NCBI RefSeq assembly: GCF_016734815.1
Contig: NZ_JAERQF010000002.1
Coordinates: forward strand, 62,001-126,000
Direction: 5' to 3'
Source: Hymenobacter rubidus
Lineage (GTDB): Bacteria; Bacteroidota; Bacteroidia; Cytophagales; Hymenobacteraceae
Length of the DNA: 64,000 bases
The position numbers and the translations under genes are program-made. Positions within the stretch are counted from its first letter, which is position 1. Each line of letters starts with the position of its first letter. This document shows positions 53,590-62,032 of this stretch, piece by piece. The notes under the pieces are model-generated. The model ran no database searches. It was not told the origin of the DNA and worked only from the letters and a program-made list of their open reading frames with translations.

Positions 53590-54495
53590 GTGTCCTACGA
53601 ACGAATAGATAATTGCCCGGTTTGCGGCAAAACCGAGTTTCGCAACAAAATGGTGGTGGAAGACCGCACGGTTAGCCACGAAAGCTTTGCCATCGTGCAA
53701 TGCGCGGGCTGCGGCTTCCAGTTCACCAACCCGCGGCCGAACGAGGCCGAAATCGGCAAGTACTACGAGTCGGACGCCTACGTGTCGCACAACAGCGCGG
53801 CCCAGGGCTTCGTGAACCAAGCTTACAAGGTGGCGCGGTTCTTCACCATGCGCCGCAAGGTGAGTTTGCTGAACAAGCTGGCGCCGCGCCGGGGCAAATT
53901 ATTGGACTACGGCTGCGGCACGGGCCATTTTCTGGCCGCCGCCAAAGCCGCCCGCTGGCAGGTGGCCGGCCTGGAGCCCAACGCCCGCGCCCGCGAGGAG
54001 GCCAGCCAGCGCCTCGGCCAGCCCATCGGACAGGAGAGCTTGTCCCAATTTCAGCCCGGCACGTTTGATGTGATTACCCTCTGGCACGTGCTGGAGCACA
54101 TTCATACCCTCAACGAAACCCTAGCCCAGCTGGTGGCCCTGCTGAAGCCCGATGGCGTGCTGCTCATTGCCGTGCCCAACGTGGAAAGCCTCGACGCCCA
54201 GCACTACCGCGAGCTGTGGGCGGCCTACGATGTGCCGCGCCACCTCTACCACTTCGCCCCCAAAACCATGGCCCAGCTGCTGAAAAAGCACAAGCTGACC
54301 ATCCGCCAAACCTTGCCTATGCCGCTCGATGCCTACTACGTGAGCATGCTCAGCGAGAAGCACAAGGCCGAGCGCGCCGGCGGCCTGCTCACCGTGCTCA
54401 AGGCCGGCTACAAGTCGAACCAGTACGCGGCCGACCACGAGGGGCAGTATTCGAGCCTGCTGTACGTGGCCGGGCGGCGCACCCCGGCGGCCTGA
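53590..54495 (+). CDS. Class I SAM-dependent methyltransferase with N-terminal zinc ribbon
   Basis: About 301 residues. A small zinc ribbon is at the N-terminus (CPVCG ... CAGCGF), followed by the methyltransferase domain: LLDYGCGTGHFL (SAM-binding motif I), acidic end of strand 2 (GLEPN), FDVITLWHVLEHI (motif with the catalytic region) and GVLLIAVPNVESLDAQ. This arrangement is common in glycan or lipid methyltransferases, but the substrate is unknown. GTG 53590 gives VSYERIDNCPVCG; an ATG at 53542 would add 16 residues of unlikely composition. It overlaps the next gene by one base. Confidence 0.85.
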   Translation: MSYERIDNCPVCGKTEFRNKMVVEDRTVSHESFAIVQCAGCGFQFTNPRPNEAEIGKYYESDAYVSHNSAAQGFVNQAYKVARFFTMRRKVSLLNKLAPRRGKLLDYGCGTGHFLAAAKAARWQVAGLEPNARAREEASQRLGQPIGQESLSQFQPGTFDVITLWHVLEHIHTLNETLAQLVALLKPDGVLLIAVPNVESLDAQHYRELWAAYDVPRHLYHFAPKTMAQLLKKHKLTIRQTLPMPLDAYYVSMLSEKHKAERAGGLLTVLKAGYKSNQYAADHEGQYSSLLYVAGRRTPAA

Positions 54496-54779
54496 TGCGA
54501 CGGGCGGCGCGGCGGTGGGGGAGGGGGCTGGCCGTGGCCGCTTGCCTGCTGCCGGCTGCTTATGCCCAAACCGTGCCCACTGCGCCTGCTCAGACGCAGC
54601 CCGATTCCATCAAAAAGCCAACGCCGACCTTTGTGGCCGATACCGCCCGGCGCATTGTGGTCGTTAGCGCCGCCGAGCCGACCAACGAGGTGACGCGCCG
54701 CACGGGGCTGCGCATCGGGGCGGCCATTGTTGTTCTTACGCTCACCACGCTGCTGCTGTATAATGTCCGTTCGCGCTGA
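54495..54779 (+). CDS. Small membrane protein of unknown function
   Basis: A 94-residue protein with a basic start (MRRAARRWGRG), a signal-like hydrophobic stretch ending PAAYAQ, a Thr/Pro-rich middle, and one C-terminal transmembrane helix (IGAAIVVLTLTTLLLYNV). Its ATG overlaps the methyltransferase stop by one base (TGATG) and its last 17 bases overlap the next gene, so the three are translationally coupled. No family recognised. Confidence 0.7.
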   Translation: MRRAARRWGRGLAVAACLLPAAYAQTVPTAPAQTQPDSIKKPTPTFVADTARRIVVVSAAEPTNEVTRRTGLRIGAAIVVLTLTTLLLYNVRSR

Positions 54780-56397
54780 ATTGCTGGCTTTGCTGGCGCT
54801 GGTTGCCTTGCTTGAAAGCTGCGCCGCCGTGGCCCCGCCCCTGGGCGGCCCGCGCGACCGCACCCCCCCGCGCCGCATCAGCAGCTCGCCCGACAGCGCG
54901 GCCCGCAACGTGAAGCAGCAGTTTGTGCGGCTGATTTTTTCGGAGCCCGTCATCACCAAGGACCTGAGCAAAAACCTGCTCATCACCCCGCAGCTGCCCG
55001 AAGACAATCCCTACAAGCTGCGCGAAGACCGCAACTCCGTCACGCTACTTTTCGACAAGCCCCTCGACCCGAATACCACCTACAGCTTCAATTTCCGCGA
55101 CGGGGTGGTGGACATTACCGAAGCGCTGCCGGCCAAAAACGCCTACCTCACCTTCAGTACCGGCGCGGTGCTCGATTCTGGCAAAGTGAGCGGCACCCTG
55201 ACCGACGTTCTTTCCCAAAAACCCGTGGCCGACGCCAGCATCGGCCTCTACCGCGTGGGCGACACCCTGGGGGTGCGCAAGGGCCGGCCGTACTACACCG
55301 TTCTCACGGATAAGAGCGGCAAATTCAGCCTGAATTTTCTGAAAGATGGTTCTTATAACCTCTATGCCCTGGTCGATAAAAACAACAACGGCCACTACGA
55401 CGAAGGTGAAAAAATAGCTTACCTGCCTGCCCCCGTTAGCATTGTGGGCAGCACCGCTGCGCCCTTCGCGCTCGTGCTCACGCAGCCGGACAAACGGCCG
55501 CCCCTCCTCACCTCCCGAAACCCCACGCCCACGCAGTTGAGCATCAACTTTAACGAAGGCCTGCGAACGGCCGTGCTCTCGCCGCTCGGTGCCTCGGCCA
55601 GTGCCGCCGCGGTGGCCGAGGCCGTGCAACTCGCCGAACGAGGCCGCGCCGTGGTGGTCTTCAAAACCCCGGAAGTGGGCGACGGTCGCTACCTGCTCAC
55701 CACAGCCGACAGCACGGGTAACGTCGCTCACGATACCCTCAACATTAAATTTCCGGTGCCGGCCGCCGCCGCCAAAAAAACGCTTCAGCCCACGCTCTAC
55801 ACCGTGGAAGGCGCCCCCCGTTCCGTGTACCACGAGGGTCAGGTCAAATTTCAGTTTCAGGTACCGGTGCGGGTAGTGCAAAACCGGCCTTTCGGCACCC
55901 TGGTCGAGGATTCGGTGAAGCGCCGCCCCCTGCGTCTGCCCACCGACGGTACCCTCAGCGCCGACCGCACCCACCTCATGGTGCGCTTCAATACCAAAGC
56001 CAAAACCCGGCTCGAAATCTGGCTCGACAGCACGGCCATCACCGCCATAACTGGCCAGAACCTGCGGCTAAAACCTTTGCGCCTCGGCCTAAGCGAGCAA
56101 GACGTTTCGACCAGTCTTGCGGGCACCATCACCACCAAGGCAAAGAATTTCGAGCTGCAACTGCTCGATGACAAGCTGCAGGTAGTGGCCAGCTTGGCCT
56201 CCCCCAAAGGAAGCTATCTGTTTTCCGACATAGCGCCCGGCACCTACCACCTGCGCGCGCTCATTGACACCGACGGCGATGGCCGCTGGCGCGGCGGCGA
56301 CCCCAACCTGCTCTTGGCGCCCGAGCCCGTGTACCTCGACCCCAGGCCCCAGCAAGTACGGGCCGGTTTCGACATTGTGGAGAACCTCGCGTTTTAG
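54763..56397 (+). CDS. Ig-like (Big_5) domain lipoprotein
   Basis: A 544-residue lipoprotein (LLESC, Cys20). Mature start APPLGGPRDRTPPRRISSSPD is typical of Bacteroidota lipoproteins that begin with a Big_5 Ig-like domain (about 45-140, FVRLIFSEPVITKDLSK, VTLLFDKPLDPNTTYSFNF). A carboxypeptidase-regulatory-like segment (about 145-235) and further beta domains follow; a final CarboxypepD-type unit (YLFSDIAPGTYHLRALIDTDGDG) ends the protein. Function is unknown; related proteins often sit near cell wall and division genes. Confidence 0.85.
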   Translation: MSVRAELLALLALVALLESCAAVAPPLGGPRDRTPPRRISSSPDSAARNVKQQFVRLIFSEPVITKDLSKNLLITPQLPEDNPYKLREDRNSVTLLFDKPLDPNTTYSFNFRDGVVDITEALPAKNAYLTFSTGAVLDSGKVSGTLTDVLSQKPVADASIGLYRVGDTLGVRKGRPYYTVLTDKSGKFSLNFLKDGSYNLYALVDKNNNGHYDEGEKIAYLPAPVSIVGSTAAPFALVLTQPDKRPPLLTSRNPTPTQLSINFNEGLRTAVLSPLGASASAAAVAEAVQLAERGRAVVVFKTPEVGDGRYLLTTADSTGNVAHDTLNIKFPVPAAAAKKTLQPTLYTVEGAPRSVYHEGQVKFQFQVPVRVVQNRPFGTLVEDSVKRRPLRLPTDGTLSADRTHLMVRFNTKAKTRLEIWLDSTAITAITGQNLRLKPLRLGLSEQDVSTSLAGTITTKAKNFELQLLDDKLQVVASLASPKGSYLFSDIAPGTYHLRALIDTDGDGRWRGGDPNLLLAPEPVYLDPRPQQVRAGFDIVENLAF

Positions 56398-57394
56398 TCG
56401 CGGCCCCCTTCAGAACTTTTCCTGGCCCTGGCAGGGCGGACCTTCCTCATTCGAAGGCCGTCCGGCCGGGGCTTCGTCGTCGGGCTCAGTTTGCGCAGAG
56501 TGAATTATCCGCGTTTTTGACCTGGTGTTAACGAAGCTGTTTAGAAAAACGGCTCGGGCCGGTCCCGACGCCCTCGGCGTCCGACCGGTTTTAGGTCGAC
56601 GGTCGTTTGCGCATCGTTCTGACAACAGCCGGTCGGACGCCGAGGCGTCGGAACGGTCAACGAGGCACTTCCTAATCAGCCTTAACGTGAAGAACACACC
56701 CCGCAACGCGGTTTCGTGGATAAATAAGCTTTGAATCCAGTTACTGGGGGTGGTTTTTCATACTAATCCACCGGTTTTCCACGGGTTTTTCCACACGGGT
56801 TTGGCTTTGTGGGAAATTTCGGGGATAACCTAGGGGAAACAGGGGCACAACACGGGGATAAATGGGGCACAAGTTTTTTTGGCCATTCAGCCGCCTGCAC
56901 AGGGACCAAAGCACGGGGATAAACGGGGATAACTTCCACCCGGCAGCGGGCCTTCCCACACCGCTATTTAAAGGTGGATAATAAAAATGTGGAAAGCCGG
57001 TGGAGATGTTGAAAAACAATTTAACCGGCTTTATTACAACGCTTTACTTTCCACAATGCTGGTGTATAGCACGTGGAAAAGCCCGGCCTTACCCCCACGT
57101 TTTCCACGCTGGGGATAACCTCGCTGGCTTATCCACTTATCAACTGACCTAATGAGTGGAAACAAGAAGAGTTTTTTAGAAAAAAATTTAATAAAAAGTT
57201 AAGACTGGGGAAAACCAGAAAAGCTGCGCTTCCTGCCCCACGGTTCGGGCCGCGCTTTGCAAACAGAGTCCGGCCCCCAGAAAAGGGCGCCTTCCAAGGT
57301 TTGGTGAAAAAGCTGTTGCAAAAAGCGGAGTTATCCCTGCCGCTTTGTGGAAAAGTGCGTAAAAAGGTCGTTCCAACCCTTTTGCCCACCCGCC
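56398..57394. other. Gene-free region with DnaA-box cluster (candidate replication origin)
   Basis: Nearly 1 kb without a convincing gene, the longest such gap in the window. Nine-base sites similar to the DnaA box TTATCCACA occur on both strands at about 56716, 56775, 56787, 56808, 56821, 56854, 56915, 56926, 56953, 56974, 56988, 57048, 57073, 57100, 57111, 57129, 57156, 57331 and 57346 (for example TTTTCCACA, TTATCCACT, GGGGATAAC, TGTGGAAAA). A strongly AT-rich run, about 57166-57203, follows the main cluster and could be a duplex-unwinding element. A palindromic pair lies at 56559-56656. Confidence 0.65.
56559..56656. repeat. Pair of mutually inverted GC-rich hairpins
   Basis: Segments 56559-56588 and 56629-56656 are each palindromic (CCGGTCGGACGCC type) and are also reverse complements of each other with few differences. 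They lie between the Ig-like lipoprotein gene and the DnaA-box cluster. Confidence 0.8.
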
Positions 57395-57889
57395 ATGCCG
57401 TTCGATTACACCCTCGATTTCCACACCACCGACTTCCGCCAGCACCCCGAGCTCTACCGCGTGGGCCGGGGCGAGCAGGGCGTGCTGCTGGTGCAGCCCT
57501 ACAAGGGCGAAATTTTGCCGCACTGGCGCTTCAAAGACGCGGCGGCAGCCCGGGAGTCGTCCGAGACGATTTACGCGCTGTTTGAGGCTTATTTGAAAGC
57601 CCACGACTTTGTAGGGGCGGACATGGCCCGGAAGTTCATCCAGATGGGCTTCACCCGGGCCCGGCGCTATGCCAACCACAAAGGCGGCAAAAAATACGAC
57701 GGCCCCGTGCCCGACGATAAAAAAGGCCAGAGCGGCGCCCACGGCCGTGCCGAATTGCCCCGCACCACCCACCCCGATGCCGACAAGGTAGAGGCCGCTG
57801 CCATTTTCAAGCGCAAATGGGACGAGGCCAAAGCTAACCCCGAATACATCCGTCAGAAAGACGCATTTATGGAGAAATACGGAAAGTGA
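57395..57889 (+). CDS. DUF4385 family protein
   Basis: A 164-residue soluble protein beginning MPFDYTLDFHTTDFRQHPEL. Conserved blocks GRGEQGVLLVQPYKGEILP, DMARKFIQMGFTRARRYANH and KGGKKYDG match DUF4385, found in many bacteria and of unknown function; the basic ARRYANHKGGKKY stretch hints at nucleic-acid binding, which is inference only. Family length is normal. It lies just right of the DnaA-box cluster. Confidence 0.88.
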   Translation: MPFDYTLDFHTTDFRQHPELYRVGRGEQGVLLVQPYKGEILPHWRFKDAAAARESSETIYALFEAYLKAHDFVGADMARKFIQMGFTRARRYANHKGGKKYDGPVPDDKKGQSGAHGRAELPRTTHPDADKVEAAAIFKRKWDEAKANPEYIRQKDAFMEKYGK

Positions 57890-57903
57890 GGTATAATTCT
57901 GCC

Positions 57904-58005
57904 TGTCATCCTGAGCGCAGCGAAGGACCTTATCACGACTGCCCGGCTTGCAGCAAACCAATTGGCACAGTCGTGATAAGGTCCTTCGCTGCGCTCAGGA
58001 TGACA
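57904..58005. repeat. Intergenic palindrome, family 1 (37-bp arms)
   Basis: Arms 57904-57940 and 57969-58005 are exact complements (core CCTGAGCGCAGCGAAGGACC), loop 28 bases. Confidence 0.95.
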
Positions 58006-58038
58006 ACCGACACCCGCTGAACACCCAACCTCCCTGCC

Positions 58039-58046
58039 TACCTTTG
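58039..58046 (+). promoter_or_regulatory. -7 promoter box (TACCTTTG)
   Basis: An exact TAnnTTTG match that ends 24 bases before the start codon of the acidic protein. Confidence 0.65.
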
Positions 58047-58070
58047 CTGACTACCCTTCACCCCAACCGC

Positions 58071-58559
58071 ATGAGCACCACGCAACCCTCCAGCATCGAG
58101 GAAAACGAAATTATACTGGGCACCGGCATGGGCCCGCTGCGCTTCGGCGCCACCATGGACGAAGTGCGCACCCTCGTGGGCGAGCCCGAGGAAATTGAAG
58201 AGTCCGACGACGACGACGACTTTGAGCACCAAGCCTGGAACTACCACGAGGAAGACTACCTGCTTTCGCTCTACTTCGACCGCGAAGACGACTTCCGCCT
58301 GAGCTGCATCGAAACCGATAACCCCAACATGCGCCTCTTCGGCGAAGCCATCTACGGCCTGAGCGTGGACCAGGTGAAGGCCATCATGGCGCGTCACAAC
58401 CAGCCCACGCCCGAGCTCGAAACCATGGAAGAGGGCGCGGTACGCCTCTCCTACGAGAAGTCGATGATAGACCTATACTTTGAAGAAGGCGAGCTGCAGT
58501 TCGTCAATTTCGGCGTCTTCATCAACGACGACATGGAAGTGCAGTGGCCCAAACAGTAG
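58071..58559 (+). CDS. Acidic cytoplasmic protein of unknown function
   Basis: A 162-residue protein with high Asp/Glu content (for example ESDDDDDFEHQAWNYHEEDY) and no signal. The beginning ILGTGMGPLRFGATMDEVRTLVGEPEE has the pattern of immunity-like/DUF proteins that begin GxGxxxxxxGxSxxEVxxxLGxP. It may belong to the broad SMI1/KNR4-like or BamE-like fold group, but that is uncertain. ATG 58071 fits a TACCTTTG box upstream. A pair of perfect DnaA boxes starts right after its stop. Confidence 0.75.
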   Translation: MSTTQPSSIEENEIILGTGMGPLRFGATMDEVRTLVGEPEEIEESDDDDDFEHQAWNYHEEDYLLSLYFDREDDFRLSCIETDNPNMRLFGEAIYGLSVDQVKAIMARHNQPTPELETMEEGAVRLSYEKSMIDLYFEEGELQFVNFGVFINDDMEVQWPKQ

Positions 58560-58564
58560 CTCAC

Positions 58565-58636
58565 TTATCCACATTTACCGCTGTTTTTACTGTGGATAAG
58601 TGGATAAGTAACTAAAAACAGTGGGGTTATCCCCCA
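58565..58636. promoter_or_regulatory. Second DnaA-box cluster
   Basis: Two perfect DnaA boxes in opposite orientation, TTATCCACA at 58565-58573 and TGTGGATAA at 58591-58599, are followed by GTGGATAAG at 58600-58608 and GTTATCCCCC near 58626-58635. Three strong boxes within 44 bases are unlikely by chance in such GC-rich DNA. Confidence 0.7.
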
Positions 58637-58684
58637 GTTTTGGCTTTCCGCTAGCAACGGTTGGCTTTGCTAATTTGCCGAGCA

Positions 58685-58721
58685 CGAAAAAGGCTGCCCC
58701 GTTGAAGGGCAGCCTTTTTCG
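58685..58721. terminator. Bidirectional terminator
   Basis: Arms 58685-58699 and 58707-58721 (GGCTGCCC/GGGCAGCC with A and T runs), 15-bp perfect stem, between convergent genes. Confidence 0.92.
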
Positions 58722-58742
58722 TATTCAAGCGGGTACGTTTTG

Positions 58743-60146
58743 TTAGCCCAGCACTGCGCGGAACAGGAGAAACAACAGGCCCGAGAGCACCATGGTCACG
58801 GGCAGGGTGAGCACCCAGGCCAGGGCAATGTTGCGCACCATGCCGGGGTTGATGTTCTTCACGCCGCGGCTGGCCACCATGCTGCCTGCAATGCTCGAGG
58901 TGAGCACGTGCGTGGTCGATGAGGGCAGGCCAAACTGCGTGCTCACGCCAATCATGGCCGCGGCCACCAGCTCGGAGCTGGCGCCCTGGGCGTAGCTCAG
59001 GTGCTCCTTGCCGATGCGCTCACCAATGGTTTTCACGATGCGCTGCCAGCCAATCATGGTGCCCACGGCCAGCGAGAGGCTCACCATCAGCAGCACCCAC
59101 CAGGGAGCGTAGTCGGTGAAGGTTTTCATCTCCTTCGTGGCCGCGTCGTAGATGTTGCGGTCCTGGGTGCTGAGGCTCACGTTGGGCGAAGCCAGCAGCT
59201 TTTTCGACTGGTTGGCCAGCAGCAATACGTCGCGACGAATTTCAAAGCGCGTTTGCTGCGGCAGGTCCTTCACGTTGGTTTTGCCTTCGAAAATGCGGTC
59301 GAGGTCGGCGGTTTCGGTTTGAATTTGGGCCAGGCTTTTCTGGTCGTTGGGGCTGAGGTCGGCGCGGTTTACGCGGCCGATGACGTACTCAATTTTGCCC
59401 AGCGACTCGCGCAGGTCGAGCGGGTTCTTGGTTTCGTCGAGGGCGAAGCGGAAAGGCACAATGCCAATCAGAATCAGCATCACGAGGCCTACGCCCTTCT
59501 GGCCGTCGTTCGAGCCGTGGAAGAAGCTTACCAGCGTGCAGGTGGTGATGAGCAGCAGGCGAATCCAGAGGGGCGGGGGCTTGCGCTTATGCGGCTCCTT
59601 AAAAATGGCCTTGCTCGGCGTGAAACGCTTAAACAGGAACATCATGCCGATGGTGAGCGCAAAGCCCAGCAACGGGCCCACCAGCAGCGCGATGCCGGTT
59701 TCGCCGGCCTTGCTCCAGTTCACGGCCGCGCCTTTGGAATCGGGCAGCAGCGAAAAGGCAATACCCACGCCCAGAATCGACCCGATGAGGGCGTGCGAGC
59801 TGGAGGCTGGAATGCCGTAGTACCAAGTGCCCACGTTCCAGATAATGGCGGCCAGGATAAGGGCGCCCACCATGGCAATGCCGTGGTACACGTTCTGGTC
59901 GACGAGCGTTTCGACGGGCAGCAGGTAAATGATGCCCATGGCCACGCCAATGCCGCCGGCAAACACGCCGATGAAGTTCCAGAACGCCGACCAGATAACC
60001 GCGACCCACGGCCGCAGCGCGTTGGTGTAGATGACAGTGGCCACGGCGTTGGCCGTGTCGTGAAAGCCATTCACGAACTCAAATGCGCAGGCGGCCAGCA
60101 GGCACAGGCCGAGAAGCAGAAGTACGTGAGGTTCTAAACCAAACAT
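58743..60146 (-). CDS. pit: Low-affinity inorganic phosphate transporter (PiT family)
   Basis: A 467-residue inner membrane permease. The duplicated PHO4 signature is visible in the N-half (FVNGFHDTANAVATVIYTNAL, split) and C-half (PSSTTHVLTSSIAGSMVASRG), with SSSHALIGSILGVGIAF and FFHGSNDGQKGVGLVM. A hydrophilic central loop of about 120 residues lies in the cytoplasm (residues about 250-370). The start at 60146 (MFGLEPHV) was chosen over 60188 because a TACCTTTG box at 60186-60193 overlaps the longer version. Confidence 0.94.
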   Translation of the reverse strand: MFGLEPHVLLLLGLCLLAACAFEFVNGFHDTANAVATVIYTNALRPWVAVIWSAFWNFIGVFAGGIGVAMGIIYLLPVETLVDQNVYHGIAMVGALILAAIIWNVGTWYYGIPASSSHALIGSILGVGIAFSLLPDSKGAAVNWSKAGETGIALLVGPLLGFALTIGMMFLFKRFTPSKAIFKEPHKRKPPPLWIRLLLITTCTLVSFFHGSNDGQKGVGLVMLILIGIVPFRFALDETKNPLDLRESLGKIEYVIGRVNRADLSPNDQKSLAQIQTETADLDRIFEGKTNVKDLPQQTRFEIRRDVLLLANQSKKLLASPNVSLSTQDRNIYDAATKEMKTFTDYAPWWVLLMVSLSLAVGTMIGWQRIVKTIGERIGKEHLSYAQGASSELVAAAMIGVSTQFGLPSSTTHVLTSSIAGSMVASRGVKNINPGMVRNIALAWVLTLPVTMVLSGLLFLLFRAVLG

Positions 60147-60185
60147 AAAAGGCGGGTTTGTGGGAAATTGGATGTAATCATGGGT

Positions 60186-60193
60186 CAAAGGTA
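60186..60193 (-). promoter_or_regulatory. -7 promoter box (TACCTTTG) of the phosphate transporter
   Basis: An exact TAnnTTTG match on the minus strand, 40 bases upstream of ATG 60146; it decides the start site. Confidence 0.65.
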
Positions 60194-60255
60194 GGGAGGT
60201 AGCTTACAGACCCTATGTTACCGAATTGTGACGCGGGGCAGAGGGGATTGAGTTA

Positions 60256-60370
60256 GAACGTCATGCTGAGCGCAGTCGAAGCATCTCGCGTGCAATAGTG
60301 ATTCAATCGTTTAAGAGAAAGGATTAGTGATGGCACGCGAGATGCTTCGACTGCGCTCAGCATGACGTTC
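60256..60370. repeat. Intergenic palindrome, family 2 (perfect 38-bp arms)
   Basis: Arms 60256-60293 and 60333-60370 are exact complements with a 39-base loop; one of the longest perfect copies. Confidence 0.95.
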
Positions 60371-60418
60371 TTGTTTCGCGCCTTCTACGCACAAGTTTCG
60401 GCTTCCGCCGTACCGGCC

Positions 60419-60426
60419 TACTTTTG
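60419..60426 (+). promoter_or_regulatory. -7 promoter box (TACTTTTG) next to the glyS start
   Basis: Matches TAnnTTTG but ends only five bases before the ATG at 60432, implying a leaderless or very short-leader transcript if it is used. Confidence 0.45.
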
Positions 60427-60431
60427 TGGAT

Positions 60432-61934
60432 ATGAACCCAGCAATCGAAACCACCCAGCTTAAGGATATTGTGGCCCACGCCAAGGAATACGGCTTCGTG
60501 TTCCAGTCATCGGAAATCTACGACGGCCTAGCCGCCGTATACGACTACGGCCCCAACGGCGTGGAGCTGAAAAACAACCTCAAGCGCCTGTGGTGGGAAA
60601 CCATGACCCAGCTGCACGCCGACGTGGTGGGCATCGACGCCGCCATTTTTATGGCTCCGCAAACCTGGAAGGCCTCGGGCCACGTCGACGGTTTCAACGA
60701 CCCCATGATTGACAACCTCGACAGCAAAAAGCGCTACCGCGCCGACGTGCTGCTCGAAGAAAAAGCCGCTGAATACGAGAAGGCCGGCGACCCCGCCCGC
60801 GGCGCTGCCCTCACCGCCGAAATGGGCCGCCTGCTGACGGAAAACGACCTCGCCGGCGTGCGCCAGCTCATCATCGACGAGAAAATTCTGTGCCCCGTAT
60901 CGGGCACCGGCAAGTGGACCGAGGTGCGCCAGTTCAACCTGATGTTCTCCACCCAGGGCTCGGCCGTGGACGGCGATGCACCGCCCGTGTACCTGCGCCC
61001 CGAAACGGCCCAGGGCATTTTCGTGAATTTCCTGAACGTACAGAAGTCGGCCCGCATGAAGATTCCGTTCGGCATTGCTCAAATTGGCAAAGCTTTCCGG
61101 AACGAGATTGTGGCCCGGCAGTTCATCTTCCGCATGCGGGAATTTGAGCAGATGGAGATGCAGTTCTTCGTGCGCCCTGGCACCGAAGGCGAGTGGTATG
61201 ACACCTGGAAAGCCGCCCGTCGTCGTTTTCACGAGGCTATTGGTCTGCCGGCCGCCAAGCTGCGCTTCCACGACCACGACAAGCTGGCCCATTACGCCAA
61301 GGCGGCTGTGGACATCGAGTACGAATTCCCCTTCGGCTTCAAGGAAATCGAAGGCATTCACTCCCGCTCCGACTTCGACCTGACCCAGCACCAGAACCTG
61401 AGCCGCAAAAAGCAGCAGTACTTCGATGCCGACATCGACCCTGCCACCGGCAAGGCCTACGGCAACTACGTGCCCTTCGTGGTCGAAACCTCCGTGGGTG
61501 CCGACCGCCTGTTCCTGGCCACGCTCTGCAACGCCTACCAGGAAGAAACCATCACGGAAGGCGAGGGCGACGCCCAGACCACCAAAACCCGTACCGTGCT
61601 GAAGCTGCATCCCGCCGTGGCCCCGGTGAAAGCCGCCATTTTCCCGCTCGTCCGCAAAGACGGCATGCCCGAGAAGGCCCAGGAAATCTTCGACGCGCTG
61701 AAGTTCGATTTCCGCCTCGTGCTGGAAGAGCGGGATGCCATCGGCAAGCGCTACACCCGCCAGGACCTCATCGGCACGCCCTTCTGCATTGTGGTGGATG
61801 GCCAGACGCTGGAAGACGAAACCGTGACCGTGCGCCACCGCGACTCCCGCGAGCAAACCCGCATGCCGATTTCGGAGCTGCGCGCCTACATCGGCGAGGC
61901 GGTGAGCTTCCGTCGGATTTTTGAGCAGCTGTAG
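60432..61934 (+). CDS. glyS: Glycyl-tRNA synthetase, homodimeric class II type
   Basis: A 500-residue class II aminoacyl-tRNA synthetase charging tRNA-Gly. The segments YDYGPNGVELKNNLK, APQTWKASGHVDGFNDPM, the motif 2 region GKAFRNEIVARQFIFRMREF, LRPETAQGIFVNF, and the C-terminal anticodon-binding domain are complete. It is the eukaryote/archaea-like alpha2 type (also in Bacteroidota), not the alpha2beta2 GlyQ/GlyS type. ATG 60432 is two codons after an in-frame GTG. A small hairpin follows the stop. Confidence 0.97.
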   Translation: MNPAIETTQLKDIVAHAKEYGFVFQSSEIYDGLAAVYDYGPNGVELKNNLKRLWWETMTQLHADVVGIDAAIFMAPQTWKASGHVDGFNDPMIDNLDSKKRYRADVLLEEKAAEYEKAGDPARGAALTAEMGRLLTENDLAGVRQLIIDEKILCPVSGTGKWTEVRQFNLMFSTQGSAVDGDAPPVYLRPETAQGIFVNFLNVQKSARMKIPFGIAQIGKAFRNEIVARQFIFRMREFEQMEMQFFVRPGTEGEWYDTWKAARRRFHEAIGLPAAKLRFHDHDKLAHYAKAAVDIEYEFPFGFKEIEGIHSRSDFDLTQHQNLSRKKQQYFDADIDPATGKAYGNYVPFVVETSVGADRLFLATLCNAYQEETITEGEGDAQTTKTRTVLKLHPAVAPVKAAIFPLVRKDGMPEKAQEIFDALKFDFRLVLEERDAIGKRYTRQDLIGTPFCIVVDGQTLEDETVTVRHRDSREQTRMPISELRAYIGEAVSFRRIFEQL

Positions 61935-61940
61935 TAGCTT

Positions 61941-61969
61941 GTGGCGCGGACTCGCAGAGTCCGCGCCAC
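61941..61969. repeat. Perfect 13-bp hairpin after glyS
   Basis: GTGGCGCGGACTC and GAGTCCGCGCCAC are exact complements with a three-base loop, seven bases after the glyS stop. There is no T-run, so it is a palindrome rather than a clear terminator. Confidence 0.85.
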
Positions 61970-62032
61970 TGCCGGGGCACCTTTCTGCGGGCCGCTGCCG
62001 TTATCAGTTAATTCTTCGCCAACTCCATCGCC

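Noticed and set aside
56741-57019. Small minus-strand gene in the DnaA-box region (and another at 57129-57389)
   Set aside because: The predicted peptides are mainly translations of repeated box motifs (FPHFYYPP, CPIYPRVVP) with no recognisable domain or promoter.
60528-61856. A 442-codon minus-strand open frame
   Set aside because: Antisense of glyS with unusual composition and no motif.
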